Shown here one piece after another: positions 14,484-28,769 of a DNA stretch of 64,000 nt. Every line of letters starts with the position of its first letter. The stretch's first letter is position 1. The notes below the pieces were generated by a model. That model was not told where the DNA came from, ran no database searches, and worked only from the letters and a program-made list of their open reading frames with translations. Both the position numbers and the translations under genes were made by a program. Source of the stretch: Dactylellina haptotyla (Eukaryota > Ascomycota > Orbiliomycetes > Orbiliales > Orbiliaceae). The DNA lies in the NCBI GenBank assembly GCA_031310005.1, contig CM062380.1, positions 2,356,001 through 2,420,000 of the forward strand, in the 5' to 3' direction.

Positions 14484-17400
14484 TTTTAATTAATTATTTT
14501 TAATTAAGGAGAAATATATATAATAATATTTTTAATTTAAAAATTTTTATAGTTTTAGAGAATAAAATTATAAATAAAAAATAATTATTTTTATTTATAT
14601 AATGTTTAAATAAATAAATTAAAATTAAATTTTATAAAATTAATTAAATATTTTTATATTTAAAAATAAAAAAGAAATATTATCTTTATTTTTATTAATT
14701 TTAAATTAATTTATTTTAAAAATAAAAATAAAGTTTTAATTATTAATGATAAAATCTATTTTAATATTATTATATAAATATAAAAATTATATATATTTAA
14801 TAAAATTAATAATTTAATAAAAATTATTATCTTAAATAATAATAAATATTTACAAATTAAAATAATTATAAAATTTTAAAAATTTAAAAATAGTTATTAT
14901 AATTTAAATAATTATTAAAGTTTATAAAATATATAAAATATATTTAAAATAATTTAAAAAAATAATACCTATTATTTTAGATTTAAATAAAATTTATTTT
15001 ATTTTACGTTAAATAAGAATAAATTTTATTATAAGTTAGTTTAATTTTAGAGATTTAAAAATTTTAATAAAAATTTTAATAATAATAATAAAAATATTTT
15101 AATAATTTTAATAATTTTTAATAAATTTCACTAATTTATTTTAACCCTTTACTATTATAAAAGTAAAAATATTAAATTTTAATAAATTTAATAATTATTA
15201 TATAAACTTAATCAATTTATTTAACAAACTATTACTGTTTTTTATTTTAATATTAATAATTTAAAATCATAAAATAAATTTTTTTTTTTTTTTTTATGTT
15301 TTATTGAAATTATTTTATATATTATAATTTTTATTTTATATAATATAAAAATAAAAAAATAAAAATAAAACTAATAATAATTATATTGTTCAAATTTTAC
15401 TAATTATTTATATTTTATTAAAAAAACTTAAATAATTTATGGATATTAAAATAAAATTAAAAGCTCTTTATATTATTTAAAATTTATAATAAATTAAATT
15501 TATTAAAAATATTTTAAATTATTGATATTTATATTTTATAATTAGATATATAGTAAAATAATTAATTTATTATATTAGAAGGATTAAAATTTATATAAAA
15601 ATAGGAAATTATCAAAATAATTATATATAATCCAAAATCTAATATTATATAATTAAAAATTTAATTATAAAACTTAATGATAATTATTTTTAAAAATATA
15701 AAATAAATATTTTTAAAATTATAATAATTATAATTGATTCTTTTATTTTTTTTAAAATCGTTTAAATTAACGAAATAATTAATTTAGACTTTGTAATAAT
15801 AATTAAAAAATTAATTTTATAATTTTAAAAATTATTTTATAATAAATTAAAATTGATTATTTTAGAATTAAAATAATCTTTTATATATTTTTTAAATAAT
15901 TATTAAATTAAATAATAATGATAATGAAATGAAATAATTAAATTTAAAAATATTTTTAAATTATTATTAAAAAATTATTTTTAAAATTTAATAAATCAGT
16001 ATGTTACCAATGTAATAAAAAGGATATATTAAACGAAATTATCAATTAATTAATAATTAAAAATGTTTAAATAATTAATTAAAATATTATAAGAATAATA
16101 TAATTATAAGGAATATCAAAAAAGCTATAATAAATATATTAAAATATAAAAATAATTATTAACAATTTAAAAAAATTTCAAAAAATAATAATTTAATATT
16201 ATCTTTTATTAAATTAATAAAGAAGATTTTTAATATTGATTTTACTATATTTTAAATTTTAACCATATTAGAAAAAATTTAAATTTCTACTTTTTTATTA
16301 TTTTACTTGAAATATATATTTTTAAAAATTGGAAATTAAAGATATTTAATAAAATAAAATTAAATTTATTATAGAGAATTTTTTAAAAAATGGTATATTT
16401 ATGATATATATGAAATTTTTAAATAATTTATAAAAAATATAAAATTTAGGAAAAATTTGTTTACAATAAATTTTAAAATCTTACATTATTATAAATTAAA
16501 TTTATTTTTAAAAATATTGTAAAATTATATAAAATTAAATTATTAAATTTATATTTATATTAATTAATTTTTAATAAAAGAAAGAATATGATAATTAAAT
16601 AGATAAATTATATTATTAATAAAAAATTTATAATTAATTATTTTTAAATCTAATAATATTATCTAATTACTAGAAATTGAATTTTTTATTAAATAAACTT
16701 TTAAAAATTAGATGCTAGAAAATATTATATTTAGATGTTAAAAAATTAGTATTTTAAATAATTTACCTTACCTAGTATTGGATTTATAGAATAAAATTAT
16801 TTAATATTTTATATTGATAATAATAAAAATTAACCTTAATTTATCAATCAATATATAAAACTATATAGAATATATTAATATTAATTATATAAATATTTTA
16901 ATAAATTTAGTTAATTATATATTAAAATTATATAGATTAAGTAGTTGTTTTAGTTATGAATATGAAAGTAATAAAGAAATTTTTATAAATTTTATTAATA
17001 AATTATCTATTTTATAATATTTTATTATTATAAATTAAATTAATATAAGATTATAAGATGTATTAATTTTATATAAAAATTATAATATTATTGAAATAAT
17101 ATTAAAAATTAATATTATAAAAATTGAAAAAAAGGAAGGAAATGTTAACTTTATAAAATAAAAATTTTTAATTATTATTTTATAATAAGAATTTATATAT
17201 TTATATTAATATATATAAGAATAAATTAATATTATTTTATAATATATTAAAAAAATTTTAATATTATATATATAAAATTATTAAATTATAAATAATAATT
17301 TTATTATAAAAAAAATTTAAATTTATATTTAAAATATTAATAAAATATTTTAATTATAATAAATATACTACTTAATCTTTAAAAATGAAAAAAATAAAAA

Positions 17401-18349
17401 ATACCTCCTATTATATAAAATTTAATAATATTAAATAGTATAATTATTTAAATTAAAAAAGCTTTAAATAATAATATATATTAAATTATTTAATTTTAAC
17501 TTCATTAAAAAAAAACCTAATAAAACTTTTAATCAAATTAAAAAATAATATTTTTAAATATTTTATATTATAAATAGAAACTTAATATAAGCTTTCGCAA
17601 ATAGCAAAACAAAAATTATATATATTTTAAAAAAATATATTAAAAAATATAATCTTTTTATATAATTTAAAATATTATATATAATATTATTATTTTAAAA
17701 AAACCTTTTAAAAATAGTTAAATATAAAATTGATATTATTTTTATTAATAAATATTTTGAAAAATGAATTATTAATATTTTAATTTTACTAATATGATTT
17801 ATTTTAAAATATAATTGGTTAAAAGATTATAATTTAATTATAAATTTTAAAAATAAAATAATTAAATTTATTTATTATAAATATTAATAGAATTTATATT
17901 AAATCTGATAAATAATATATAAATAATTAAAAAAGTTTATTTATAATTTATAGAATATTTTTAATAAAAATCTACTATTATTTTTATAATAAATCTAATA
18001 TTTTTAAACAAATATAGTTGAAGGCTAAAAATATTATTAAAATTATTAAAAAATTATAAAAACCTTATTTTTAAAATTCTAAAATGGATTTTTAAATAAA
18101 TTTAAATTTTGAAAAAATTAAAAATGAAAATATATTATTATTATTTAATAAATTTATTTATAAAATATTATTATAAAAAGTATTATTTTTAAATTTTTAT
18201 TTATTTATATTTATATTAAGAAGAATTTAAAATAAGAAAGAACTTAAAATTTTAAAATATATTGAAAAATCTATAAAAAAATATATTTATTTTTAAGATT
18301 TTTAGTAGGATATTTAACTTTTTATCCTAAAAAAATAGAAAATTATAAA

Positions 18350-20960
18350 TTTATATTAATTATTAAAGTTTAAATATTATTATTATTAAAGATTGTAATA
18401 GTTTATTATGAATTAATAAATTCTTAAACCACCTTATTAAAGTAACTCATTTTACTAAATTTAATATTATTGTTGTTTATCATAATCTATAAATTATTCC
18501 AAAAAATATTTAAAAGATAATATTTAGATATTGTTATAATTTATTTAAATATTTAATTATACCTATAGAATTAATTAATGCTTGAATATTTTTTTAAATT
18601 TTTATAAACCATATATTAAAAAATTATATTGATTAAATATATATTGTCTACTTTAATAATATATTAATTTATAATAAAAATCCTAAAGAATATTAATAAT
18701 ATGTTATTATCATTTTCAAAGCTTTAGATAAATATAATTTTAAAATTAAATTAAAAAAAACAAAATTCGAAATTACAAAATACAAATTCCTTAGAACTAT
18801 TGTTATAATCAAAAAAATTAAAATGGATTTTAAGAAAGTTGATGTTATTTAAAAATGGTTTTGATTTTAAAATGTTAAGGATATTCAAGCCTTTTTAGGA
18901 CTGTGTAATTACTATCGATGATTTATTAAATAATATAATTATATATTTATCACTTTTTTAGAATTAATAAAAATCAGCATATATTTTGATATAACCCTTA
19001 ATTAAATATATACTTTTAATATATTTAAAGAATTATTTTTTTTAGTTTTTATTTTTAAATTATATGATTTTAATTTATTTATTAAAATTGAAATAGATGC
19101 TTTTGATGTTATATTAAAAACCTGTCTATATCAACTATAACCAAACCAAAAATAATATCCTATTACCTACCTATTTTATAAATTTAATACTACCAAACTA
19201 TAATATTTTATCTACAATAAAGAATTAATAACTATTGTTTAAGCTTATAAAATATAGAAAATATATTTTTAAATAAAAATTTTTTTTATAATATATTTAA
19301 ATCATAAAAACTTTATTTATTTCTTATTTTTTAAAGATTTTAGCTAATAATAAGTTTGTTGATAAAAACTTATTAATTAATATAATATAAAAATTATATA
19401 TTATAAAAAAAAAAAAAATTTTAAAGCCAACACCATTAATTAATGATTTAACTTAATAACTAAAGTTTAATCTAATAAAGAAACTATTTTTAAAAAAAAG
19501 CAATATATAACTATTCTAATTAATAAAACTTTTAATTTTATTTTATATTTTAAAATCAATTTATAAAAAATTTTAAATAAAATTATAACAAATATTCTAT
19601 CATAAAAATATTATTAAAAGATTTTAATATTTTAAATTATTTTATAATAAAAAAATTTATTCTCTTTAAAATTTTTTATATTTTTATCAAAAACTTTAAT
19701 AATAATTTATTAAATAATATTATAATATACTAATTTATAGATACTTAAAAAATTAAACATATTTAGGAATTTTTTAATTAAATCTTATTTTTAATTTTAA
19801 ATATAATAATATATTAAATAATATATAAATTTATAATATATGTTGTTGAAATAAATCTAATTAATATTTATTTTATAAAAAATTATAATCTTATGATATA
19901 TTTTTAGAACCATTTTAAATTATCTTATATAATTTTATATAAAGAATACCTTTTTTAAAAAAAATTTTTACAAATATTATTTATGATGAAGTTTTAGTTA
20001 TTATTTACAAATTTAATAAAATAATAATTTTAAAATTATAAAATTTTAAATAATTTATAGCTAAATTTGAATAAATTTATAATAAACAAATTTTTAACTA
20101 ATATGGATTATAGTTTAAATATATTTATAATAGAAATATGCTATTCATTAATAAATTTTGGAATTTAATCAAAAACTAGATTAATATTAAAATTAATATT
20201 ATTAGCAAAGGATGTGTTTAAACAAATAAAGCTATAGAATGAATTATCTAAATTATTGAGATATGGTTAAAAAAAATTTTTAATATAATATAGAATAATT
20301 AGATTAAATTACTATTATATTTCGAATTTATTTATAATATATTTAAATATTTATCTACCAAATATATACTTTATAAAGTATTTAAAAAATAAAACCTTAT
20401 TATGGTACTATTTTTTATAATATTTAAAAAAATTATTTTAAAAATAAAAAAACATATTAATAACATAAAAAATCTCCATAACAATCTACAAAAAAACCTT
20501 TAATTTATGATAAAACAAATATCATATTATTATAATTAATAATATATAAAAGTATTTTTTTTAAAGGAAGGAGATAAAATATATTTATTTACCAAATATA
20601 TTAAACAAAAAGAACAATAAAGTAAAAAATTAGATTATTAAAAATATAAACCCTTCACCATCACCAAAAAATTCAATAACAATATCTTTAAATTTGAAAT
20701 CTTAAAACCCATTTGAATTTATCAATTATTTTATATTTTATTTTTAAAATTAGCCCCTCTAGGTTTAAAAAAAAATCCAAAAGATGAAGAATTAGAATAT
20801 AAAGATTATATAAAATATAAATTTAAAAAAATACTTAATAAATCCAATAAAAACAATAAATATCTAATCAGATAATTATTATTATATAATCTATAAAATG
20901 ATGAATAAATTTTTGAATATAATTTATTTTTTATTATTATTTAAATTTATTTTTAATAAA
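18350..20960 (+). pseudogene. pol remnant of element 1 (RT, RNase H, integrase, chromodomain)
   Basis: The frame is destroyed by stops but motifs are readable. The RT catalytic box reads Y-F-N-N-I at 18649-18663, with both Asp codons changed to AAT, preceded by a degraded MPFGLTNAPATF-like stretch at about 18558-18595. RNase H is visible at about 19086-19260 (I-E-I-D-A-F-D-V, then N-K-E-L-I-T-I-V). The end of the integrase core lies near 20205-20345 and resembles the TDG...N-WIELLP-FAYN pattern of Ty3/gypsy integrases. A basic/acidic C-terminal part with chromodomain-like Y-L-I-R-W...EW-F-E spacing follows at about 20790-20940. The changes seen (GAT to AAT, CGA to TGA, CAA to TAA) are RIP-type. 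It is not functional. Confidence 0.75.
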
Positions 20961-21934
20961 AAAACATAATATAATTTACAAAAAGAGGACATAAATAATT
21001 AAAAAAAATTTAATTTTAAAATTAATAATTAATAAAATTGTTTATAACTTTCTAATAGATTTATACTATCTTTTTTTTAATAAAAATTATATTTACATTT
21101 TTATGAAATTTAATTTTTATTTATTTAGCCATTTTTTCTTATTTAGTTAATTACTTTAATAAATTATTTTATAAATAATTACTTTTATATATTTTATTTT
21201 TAATAATTTTAGTTTTTTACATTTCCTTATAACCCTTGTTTAAATTTTAAATATTTTTTATTATATTAAAATTTATTCTTTTTTTAATTTTTTTAATTTC
21301 TTTTTTTTATTTTTTATTTAATAATTTAATTAATTTATTATAAATTAATTAATAAAAAAAACTAGATATAAAAATTTAAAAAACATTTATATAAATTTGT
21401 TAGATAATTATGTTACTTATTTTAAATATAAATGGAATAACTTATGTTTTTAGATATGATGAAGTAAAAATGTTTATTCTAAATGTAGAATTTATAAAAA
21501 AGAAAAATAAGGATGTTGGAATTTTTAATTTGATTAGCCTAAATAATGTGATATTGATGAAAAATTTATTTCGATTTTTTTTAATATTTGTTTGTTAATA
21601 TTATTACTTTTAAAAATATATTAATTATTTATATTTATAAGAATACTTTATAATTTAAATTTTATTTTACTACTTTAATTTAATTATTATATTTTTATAT
21701 ACACATAATTATATAAACACCTATTTAAAAACAAACTTTGTATTACAATATAAATTATTATTTTATATAAATTTAATTTTAATATAAAAATTAATAATAT
21801 ATAAAATTAAATTCTTATATAGGAATAATAATAATATATTACTATTTTATATTTAACTATTATTATTTATATAAAATTTTAAATTTTATAAAAAAGTTAC
21901 CCTCACGGAAGCTTGTTTTAGAAAAAAAAAATAA

Positions 21935-22480
21935 TATTATAGATTACAAGTTTTAATAATATAAATATTTATATTTTACTTTATACTATACTATTCTGAG
22001 TTTTATTGTTGTATCTTATATTTATAGATATATATTATTTTTAATATATTTATCTGAAAAGCCCACCTACCTATTTAATATACTATACTACAATATAATA
22101 TAAATATTCACTTACTCATCTTTTAATTTAAATAAGTAATATAAAAAATAAATAAAACTTGTTTACTTGTATGTCTCATTTATATAAATATATTCAAAAA
22201 ATAAATGTTTAAAAAAATGTTTTATAATTAATATATATATAAAACTATTATTAGGATTGATGAAATAATTTCTATTTTTATTAATTAATTTAAATATAAT
22301 TTAATATATCTAATTATCTTTATTTTATTATTATTATATATTTTAAATAAACTATTTTTAATACCTTGTAACTTCATACATACTTTTTGTTAAGAGACTT
22401 AGGTATTTTAAGTAGAAAAAGGGTTTTGTATATCTTAGTATTGCATATTTGTACTGTTACATTGCGTATGAAGTGTAACA
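21935..22480 (+). repeat. 3' LTR of element 1
   Basis: The inner left end is mutated (tattatagattacaag for TGTCACAGACCACGAG). The outer right end is preserved and finishes GTATGAAGTGTAACA. The right flank is attaa. Confidence 0.85.
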
Positions 22481-22931
22481 ATTAATAATTATTTTAAAAA
22501 ATTTAAATTAAATAAATTATTTTGTTATATTATAATTTTTAAAATTTTAAATAATTTTAATAATTAATTAATTAGTTTAATAAAAAAAAAAAAATTATTT
22601 ATTAATTTTTTAATATTTAAAAATATTTTTATTTAAGTGTTAAATTAGGGTAAAAAACTTTCTTTTTTTAAAATATTTAAAAATATTATAATTTAAAAAA
22701 AAAATTTAAGTAAATATTACTTATTATTTAATATATATTATTTAAAAATAATATTATAATTATTAAAATATTTTTTTTTTTTATATTTATTATATTAATT
22801 TTTTTATTTAAATAATTTAATATAATATTAATATTTATAAGTTTGTATAAATAATATATTATATAAAATTATAATTTAAAAAAACCAAGATAAAATATTA
22901 AACGTTAAAAAAATATTAAAAAAAAAGTTTT
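22481..22931. other. AT-rich sequence, nothing identifiable
   Basis: This is short AT-rich spacer between the 3' LTR of element 1 and the second repeat family. It has poly-A and poly-T runs and no open frame. Confidence 0.5.
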
Positions 22932-24400
22932 ACATCAGCAAAAAATTTGTTGTGTTAGACAACTATAGTTGTTTGTTGGATATGTTGAAATTGGTTTCGG
23001 ATAGTGTGGAATAACCAAATATTAAATTTAAACAATATCAAACGATTAAATATTAATTTTAGATAATGTTAAATAATTTTACATAATTTTAATTAAAATT
23101 AAATTATAGAAGTTATTTATTAAATATATAAAAATTGTATTTAAATTATTTTAGAAAATAAAAATATTATATATAATTTAAATAATAAATATTATATTTA
23201 AGTTTTTTATTATAATTAATAATAAATGTTATAAAATTATTTTTAATTAAATTTAAATATATAAATTTTTAATAAATATTAATATAATTATTAATAAATA
23301 TTCTTATATTTTTAAAAAATATATTAAATTTAAAAATGAATATGATAAATAATTTATAATTATTAAAATAATAAATTTATTATAGTTTTTTGAATTAAAA
23401 TAAAATATTTAAATAAAAATAAAAATTTTAATAAAATTTATAAAATTTATTATTAAATATTTAAAATTATTAAATAATTTTTTTTTATTTATATTTTTTT
23501 AAATTCATATATATTTAGAACTTTTAAATATTAATTTATTAAAAATAAAAATATTTTTAAAAATATTTTTATTATAAATTTTAAAATTTACTATTAAATT
23601 TATATTATTTATATTTAAATTTTTTTAAAATAATAAAAATCTTATTAATAAAATATATCTATATTATATAATTATTATATTTAATATTATTTATATCTTT
23701 TTCTTTTAAATTTTTAAAATCTTTTAGTAGATCTTTCACATCTCTACTAAATTTTAATAATAATATTAATATATATAATATTTAAATATATTAATAAAAT
23801 GATTAATTACTTTTAAAAATAATTTCTTTCAAATTTAATACACCTCCTAATAATCCTCTAATATTTAATACAATTTAATTAATTTAATTAAGTTTTATAG
23901 TTTAGTGGTAGTAAATTAATTTTATTATCATTTATATTTCCCTTATTTTTGATGTAAAATATAATAGAATTAAAAATTATTATATTTTATTAACTAATAG
24001 CCAAAATATTAACTCACTATTATTTTAAATTTAAATTATAAAATAAACCTTTAAAAGCTTATTAATACTAAAAGTCCTTCCTATAATTTTATGAATTTTT
24101 TAATTTTTTAAATTATTTAATATTTTTTTATATTTTTAATAATAGTATTAGATTTTAAAAATTAAAAAAATATATCAAGAAAAATATTAAAGAAAATAAA
24201 ATAATTAAAATCATTTTTTTAAAAAAGCTATTTTAATCCTTAAAATAAAAATAAATAAATTAAATAATTTTATTTTTAATTTTTATTTTTTTTTATATTT
24301 ATAATAATTATATATATTTATTAATAGATTTTTATATTTATTAAAAACTTAATATATTTTACTTTTATTAATTTTAATTAAATTTTGTTATATTTTTTAT
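22932..24400 (+). mobile_element. Second repeat family, copy 1 (probable transposon remnant)
   Basis: This copy matches the reverse complement of about 53,885-55,279 over its whole length of about 1.4 kb. It starts acatcagcaaaaaatttg, with about 100 bp at the left edge retaining G and C, including a perfect 14-bp palindrome ACAACTATAGTTGT at 22959-22972. The rest is AT-rich with no coding frame. No RT or transposase motif is readable. The shared end motif, together with a similar end at about 4515, suggests a defined element terminus. Class is unknown; a non-autonomous or internally deleted DNA transposon is one option. Confidence 0.55.
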
Positions 24401-25635
24401 TAATCTTTTTTTTTACTTTTTTTTATTTTTAATTACTTTACATTTAACAATTTTTTTATATATTTATAAAAGATTATATTATATTGATTTAGATTATAAA
24501 GCTTTTCTTTGTATGTTTTTAATATATTGCCTTTATTATATTTTTTTTTAAAGATATTTAAAATAATATATTTTGTTATTGTAAAAATATTTATTATTTT
24601 GTTATTAATTTTAGATATTGGATTATAACCATTTTTAATCCATTTATTAATAATATTAGCTTTTAATTAATATTAATTATTAAGTATTTAAGAATAGATT
24701 TTAGAAGTTTGGCTTATTTTAAATATTTATTTTATTTTAATTAAATTAAAAAAAAACTATATTTAAAAATTATTTTTAATTTATTTTTATTAATTTTATC
24801 ATCTTTAATTAAAATTAATTATTTAAACTTAATAAAATCTAATAATAAATTTATAAAGTTAATATATAGACTCCTAAGTTTAATACTAAATATAAATTTA
24901 TAAATTATAAATTTATTAATATTAATTTGCTAACCTTAATAAATTTTTTTAACTTTTTTATAATTGTATCTTTAAAATTATCACTTAAAAAATTAAATAT
25001 CACTCTAATTTAAATAATACTAATATAGTATTCTATAATAAATATTAGTTATTTATAAGTAGATTTAGGAAGTCTATTAATAAATATATACTATTTTCTA
25101 CTTTATTTTATTTTATTTTTCCATTTTTTCTTTTTTTATTATTCTTTTTTGGATATTTATTATTTTTATTATTATTTTTATTATTTTTCTCTTTTTTTTC
25201 TTTTTTTTTATTATCATCATCATTATTATTATTGTTATCATCATCGTCATTTTCGTTATTATTATTATTATTATTTTTATTTTTATCTTTATTATTATCG
25301 TTATTGTTATTATCATTATTATTGTTGTTATTCTTACAAATATTTTTAACTTTTATTTTTTTCAAAAATTTGTTATTATTTATATTAAACATTATATATT
25401 TATTAGTAGGCTTTACACCTATATTAAAATAATTATTTTATATATATATATATATTTTTTTTATTTAAAAGATTTTCCTACTTTAGTTAAAAGATTATTA
25501 GTAATTGTTAAATAGCTTATATTAAATATATAAAAATTATATATAATATTTTTAAGTTTGGCTTAAAATATAAATCTTTTTAATATAAATTTTTAATTTA
25601 GTATAAATATTTTTTTTATACTATCTTATTATTTT

Positions 25636-25666
<31 letters not shown>

Positions 25667-28610
25667 AGCCTAAAGTCCTTTATTAGTTGTTATATATTTA
25701 TTAAAAAATTTATGATATAATCTATAATTTTGACTGTATGGTAGAAGTTTTAATTATTTATTTATATTTTTTAAAATAAATTTATTTTTAATATTTAGTA
25801 ATTTAAAATTATATAAAATTATCATTCTATAATTATAATTAAATTTTATATATTTTTATAAAATAAATTAAGATTAAATATTTTTTTATTAATTTTATCT
25901 TATTTTATTTCTTTTAATTTATTTTTGGCTATTATTTTTATTATTTTATTTTATTAAATTATGTTGTTTAAAGAACTTTTATATCCTCTATTAAATGATT
26001 TTTATTTTATAAATTTAATTTTAAAAATATAAAAGAAATAAATAGAAAATTTTAATCCACCTAATTTTTTATTTTATATTTTTTAATTTTTACTACCTTT
26101 AAATAATTATTAACAAATATTTATAATTTGAATAAAAATATTATTTAAAAAAATAATATTTATTAAAAGTATTATTTCTTCTTAAATTATTAATAATTAT
26201 CTTTATTTATTAAAATTATTAAAAAACTTTTATAATTATAAAAATACTAATAAATATTTTATATTAATTTAGGAATTTTTATATTTTATAAAATATTTTA
26301 TTTAAATTTATAAATTTTTAGCTAAAATAATTTTAATTATTAATATTTTTTTTAGTAAATTTTTATAATTTAATAAAATATATTATTAATTTAATATATA
26401 ATTATTTATTTATAACTTTTAAAATAAAAATATATATAGTTTACTAGGAGTTTAAGTATTTTCTGAATTTATTTTACAATTATTAGTAGATTTTGAATAT
26501 TATTTTTTAATTTTATAAATTTTTATTAATTAAATTCTTTATACTTAATAAAAATATAAATATTAGTAATAATATTTTAAAATTTAAAAATTTAAAAATG
26601 AGAGATTTATTAACTTTTAATATTTAATATATTTTTAAGATTATAATATATTTAATTTTTATTCTTTTAATTTATTATATATTTATTAAATATTCTATAC
26701 TATTAGCTAATTCTACTAAATCAAGATTAAAAATTAATAATAAATTTTAAAAAATAAGTATAGATTTTAGACAGTTTTATTACCTTCTTATATATTATTT
26801 CTATTATTTAGTTTTTATTACCTTCTTATATATTATTTCTATTATTTTTTCCTTTTATATAAAAATGTTTTATTATTTATATAATTATATACTATAAATT
26901 CTAAATAATTATTTTCAATTATATATATATTATTTTATATTTAATTAATTTTATTATAATAATATTTCTATTACTTTGTTTATATATTAATTTTTAATAA
27001 TTAGTATATTAGAAGAAGCCTTTATTATAATATCATTAAATTTATTTATTTATTATAATAAAAATTGATTATAAATTTACAATAATAGTAAAAAGGAAAT
27101 ATAATAAATAAAATTAATTATTCTATATATTAATAGAATAGAATTTTTTAATAATATTAAATGGATTTTTATTAATTATATTAAATTTAATAGAAGGTTT
27201 TTTTAATATAGAATATATTACAACACATCTAATATATTTTTTTATAAAATATATTTTATATTAAATTATATTATATTAATTTTATTTAGGAAATTTTATA
27301 AATATTTAATATTAAATATTAGATATAGGAATATAATTAATAAATTTTTATAAAAATAGAATTTTTATATTTTTTAAAAATTTAAAAAATTATTTTAAAT
27401 TTTTTATTTTAAAATTTTTAATATATATTTTTTAATTATATCTTTTATAAATTATTTTAATGGTGTGATATGTTAAACTATTATAAATAATTAATAAAAA
27501 TATAAATATTATTATTATATTTTAATATTTAAAATATTTAATTGAAGAATTGCCTATAAAATAAAAAAGTATAAATATTTATATAAAATTAATATTAAAC
27601 TATGTGTAGATATTAGAGAACTAATAAAAAATATTATTTTTATAAATAAAATAATTAATATAAAAATTAATAAAAATATTTTTAATTATAATTAATTATA
27701 AAAAAATTTATTTTAATATTAAAAATCTAATAACAAACCTATTAGAGTTGATAATTTTAAATAATTTTACTATCTATTTAATTTTTTAAAATAATTTTTT
27801 ATTTAATAGATAATTAAATTAAAAATTTTAGTAATTAATAAATTTTATTTTAATAAATTTTTATATTTACTCACAAATTTTAAAAATAGATTAATTTTAT
27901 AAAAAAAGTATAGAGTTTTAAATTATAAAATATAATTTTTAAATATTTAATTAATTTTATAGAATATTTATATAAAAATATAATAAACTATGTTGTATAT
28001 TTATTTTGTTAATTTGTATATATTAAGAGTTTAATATATGCTCTAGTAAAAAATATAATAAGTAAAATAAATATATATATTTTAAATTTTATATTATAGA
28101 TTGATAATAGGAATAGTAAATAAAAAAATTATAAATTAAATAATTTTTATTTAATATTTTATGTTTAAAATTAAATATTCTAAGGTAATATGATAGTTTT
28201 AATTATTTTAATATTAAATATATTATATTTAATAAATTTTTTAAGTGATAAAAAAATCTAACTAATATATATTATTATTAATAATTTATTATTAAATATT
28301 TATAATTAGTTTTTAAATTATACTTAAATTTTGTTTATCCTTTTATTAATATTATTTAAAAAAATATATTTAATATTAGTAAAATAAAATTTTATAATAA
28401 AGAATATTTAAAAAATTTTATAAAAAATATTATTATTATTATAAAATTTATAATATTTTTAATTAAATAAAAGTAATTTAATTTAAAAATTTAAATTAAA
28501 TTTAATTTATAATAATAATATTATTTGAAAATATTATTTTTATTTTATTAATTAAATAGTAAATTATATAAAATCTTATAAAATTTTAAATATTAATATT
28601 TAATTATATC
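24401..28610. other. AT-rich degraded sequence with a trinucleotide-like low-complexity tract
   Basis: No supportable gene is present. At about 25150-25345 there is a low-complexity run of TTA, TTT and ATC-type triplets. This explains the open frames there (Asn/Lys-rich on minus, Tyr/Phe/Leu-rich on plus); they are not genes. A poly-T run of more than 20 bases lies at about 25636-25660. A 37-bp direct duplication lies at about 26776-26850. The remainder is probably old repeats mutated past recognition. Confidence 0.5.
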
Positions 28611-28769
28611 TGTAGAAGCTTCAGCTATAGCAGTATCACTAATCGTATGAGCCTATAAAATTAATATTCAATGATCTAAAACTACAACATATCAAATTCA
28701 TTTTATAGATATATATATAAAATAATATAGATAAATCTGGCCTATATGATCTAATATGTAATTTTTATA
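28611..28769. mobile_element. RIP-mutated copy of the 167-bp TG...CA element
   Basis: The first 30 or so bases are the same as those of the element at 4828 (TGTAGAAGCTTCAGC and on), after which most differences are C-to-T or G-to-A. It has a 5-bp gap and the end reads as a mutated ATCCTTACA. The 9-bp stem of the intact copy is destroyed. No clear target duplication is present. Confidence 0.65.

Larger units (their letters stand above)
13987..22480 (+). mobile_element. Ty3/gypsy LTR retrotransposon, full length but RIP-inactivated (element 1)
   Basis: This element is about 8.5 kb, with LTRs at 13987-14483 and 21935-22480 in the same orientation. Pol order is RT, RNase H, integrase, then a C-terminal chromodomain-like segment, which is the chromovirus layout of Ty3/gypsy. 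All frames carry many stops. A purine run (about 21921-21932) just before the 3' LTR is a plausible polypurine tract. The flanking 5-mers are aaata and attaa, which do not match, so a clean insertion with target duplication is not shown; rearrangement with the neighbouring element B is possible. An isolated 62-codon frame at 21410-21598 is a chance frame in the 3' internal region, and its counterpart in element 2 is closed. Confidence 0.85.

Noticed and set aside
21410-21598. 62-codon open frame in element 1
   Set aside because: It lies in the 3' internal region of a RIP-degraded retrotransposon; the same segment in element 2 (about 51110-51310) is closed by stops, and the protein has no recognisable feature.
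25108-25432. Asn/Lys-rich and Tyr/Phe/Leu-rich open frames
   Set aside because: They are products of a low-complexity TTA/TTT/ATC triplet tract that is open on both strands and in several frames.
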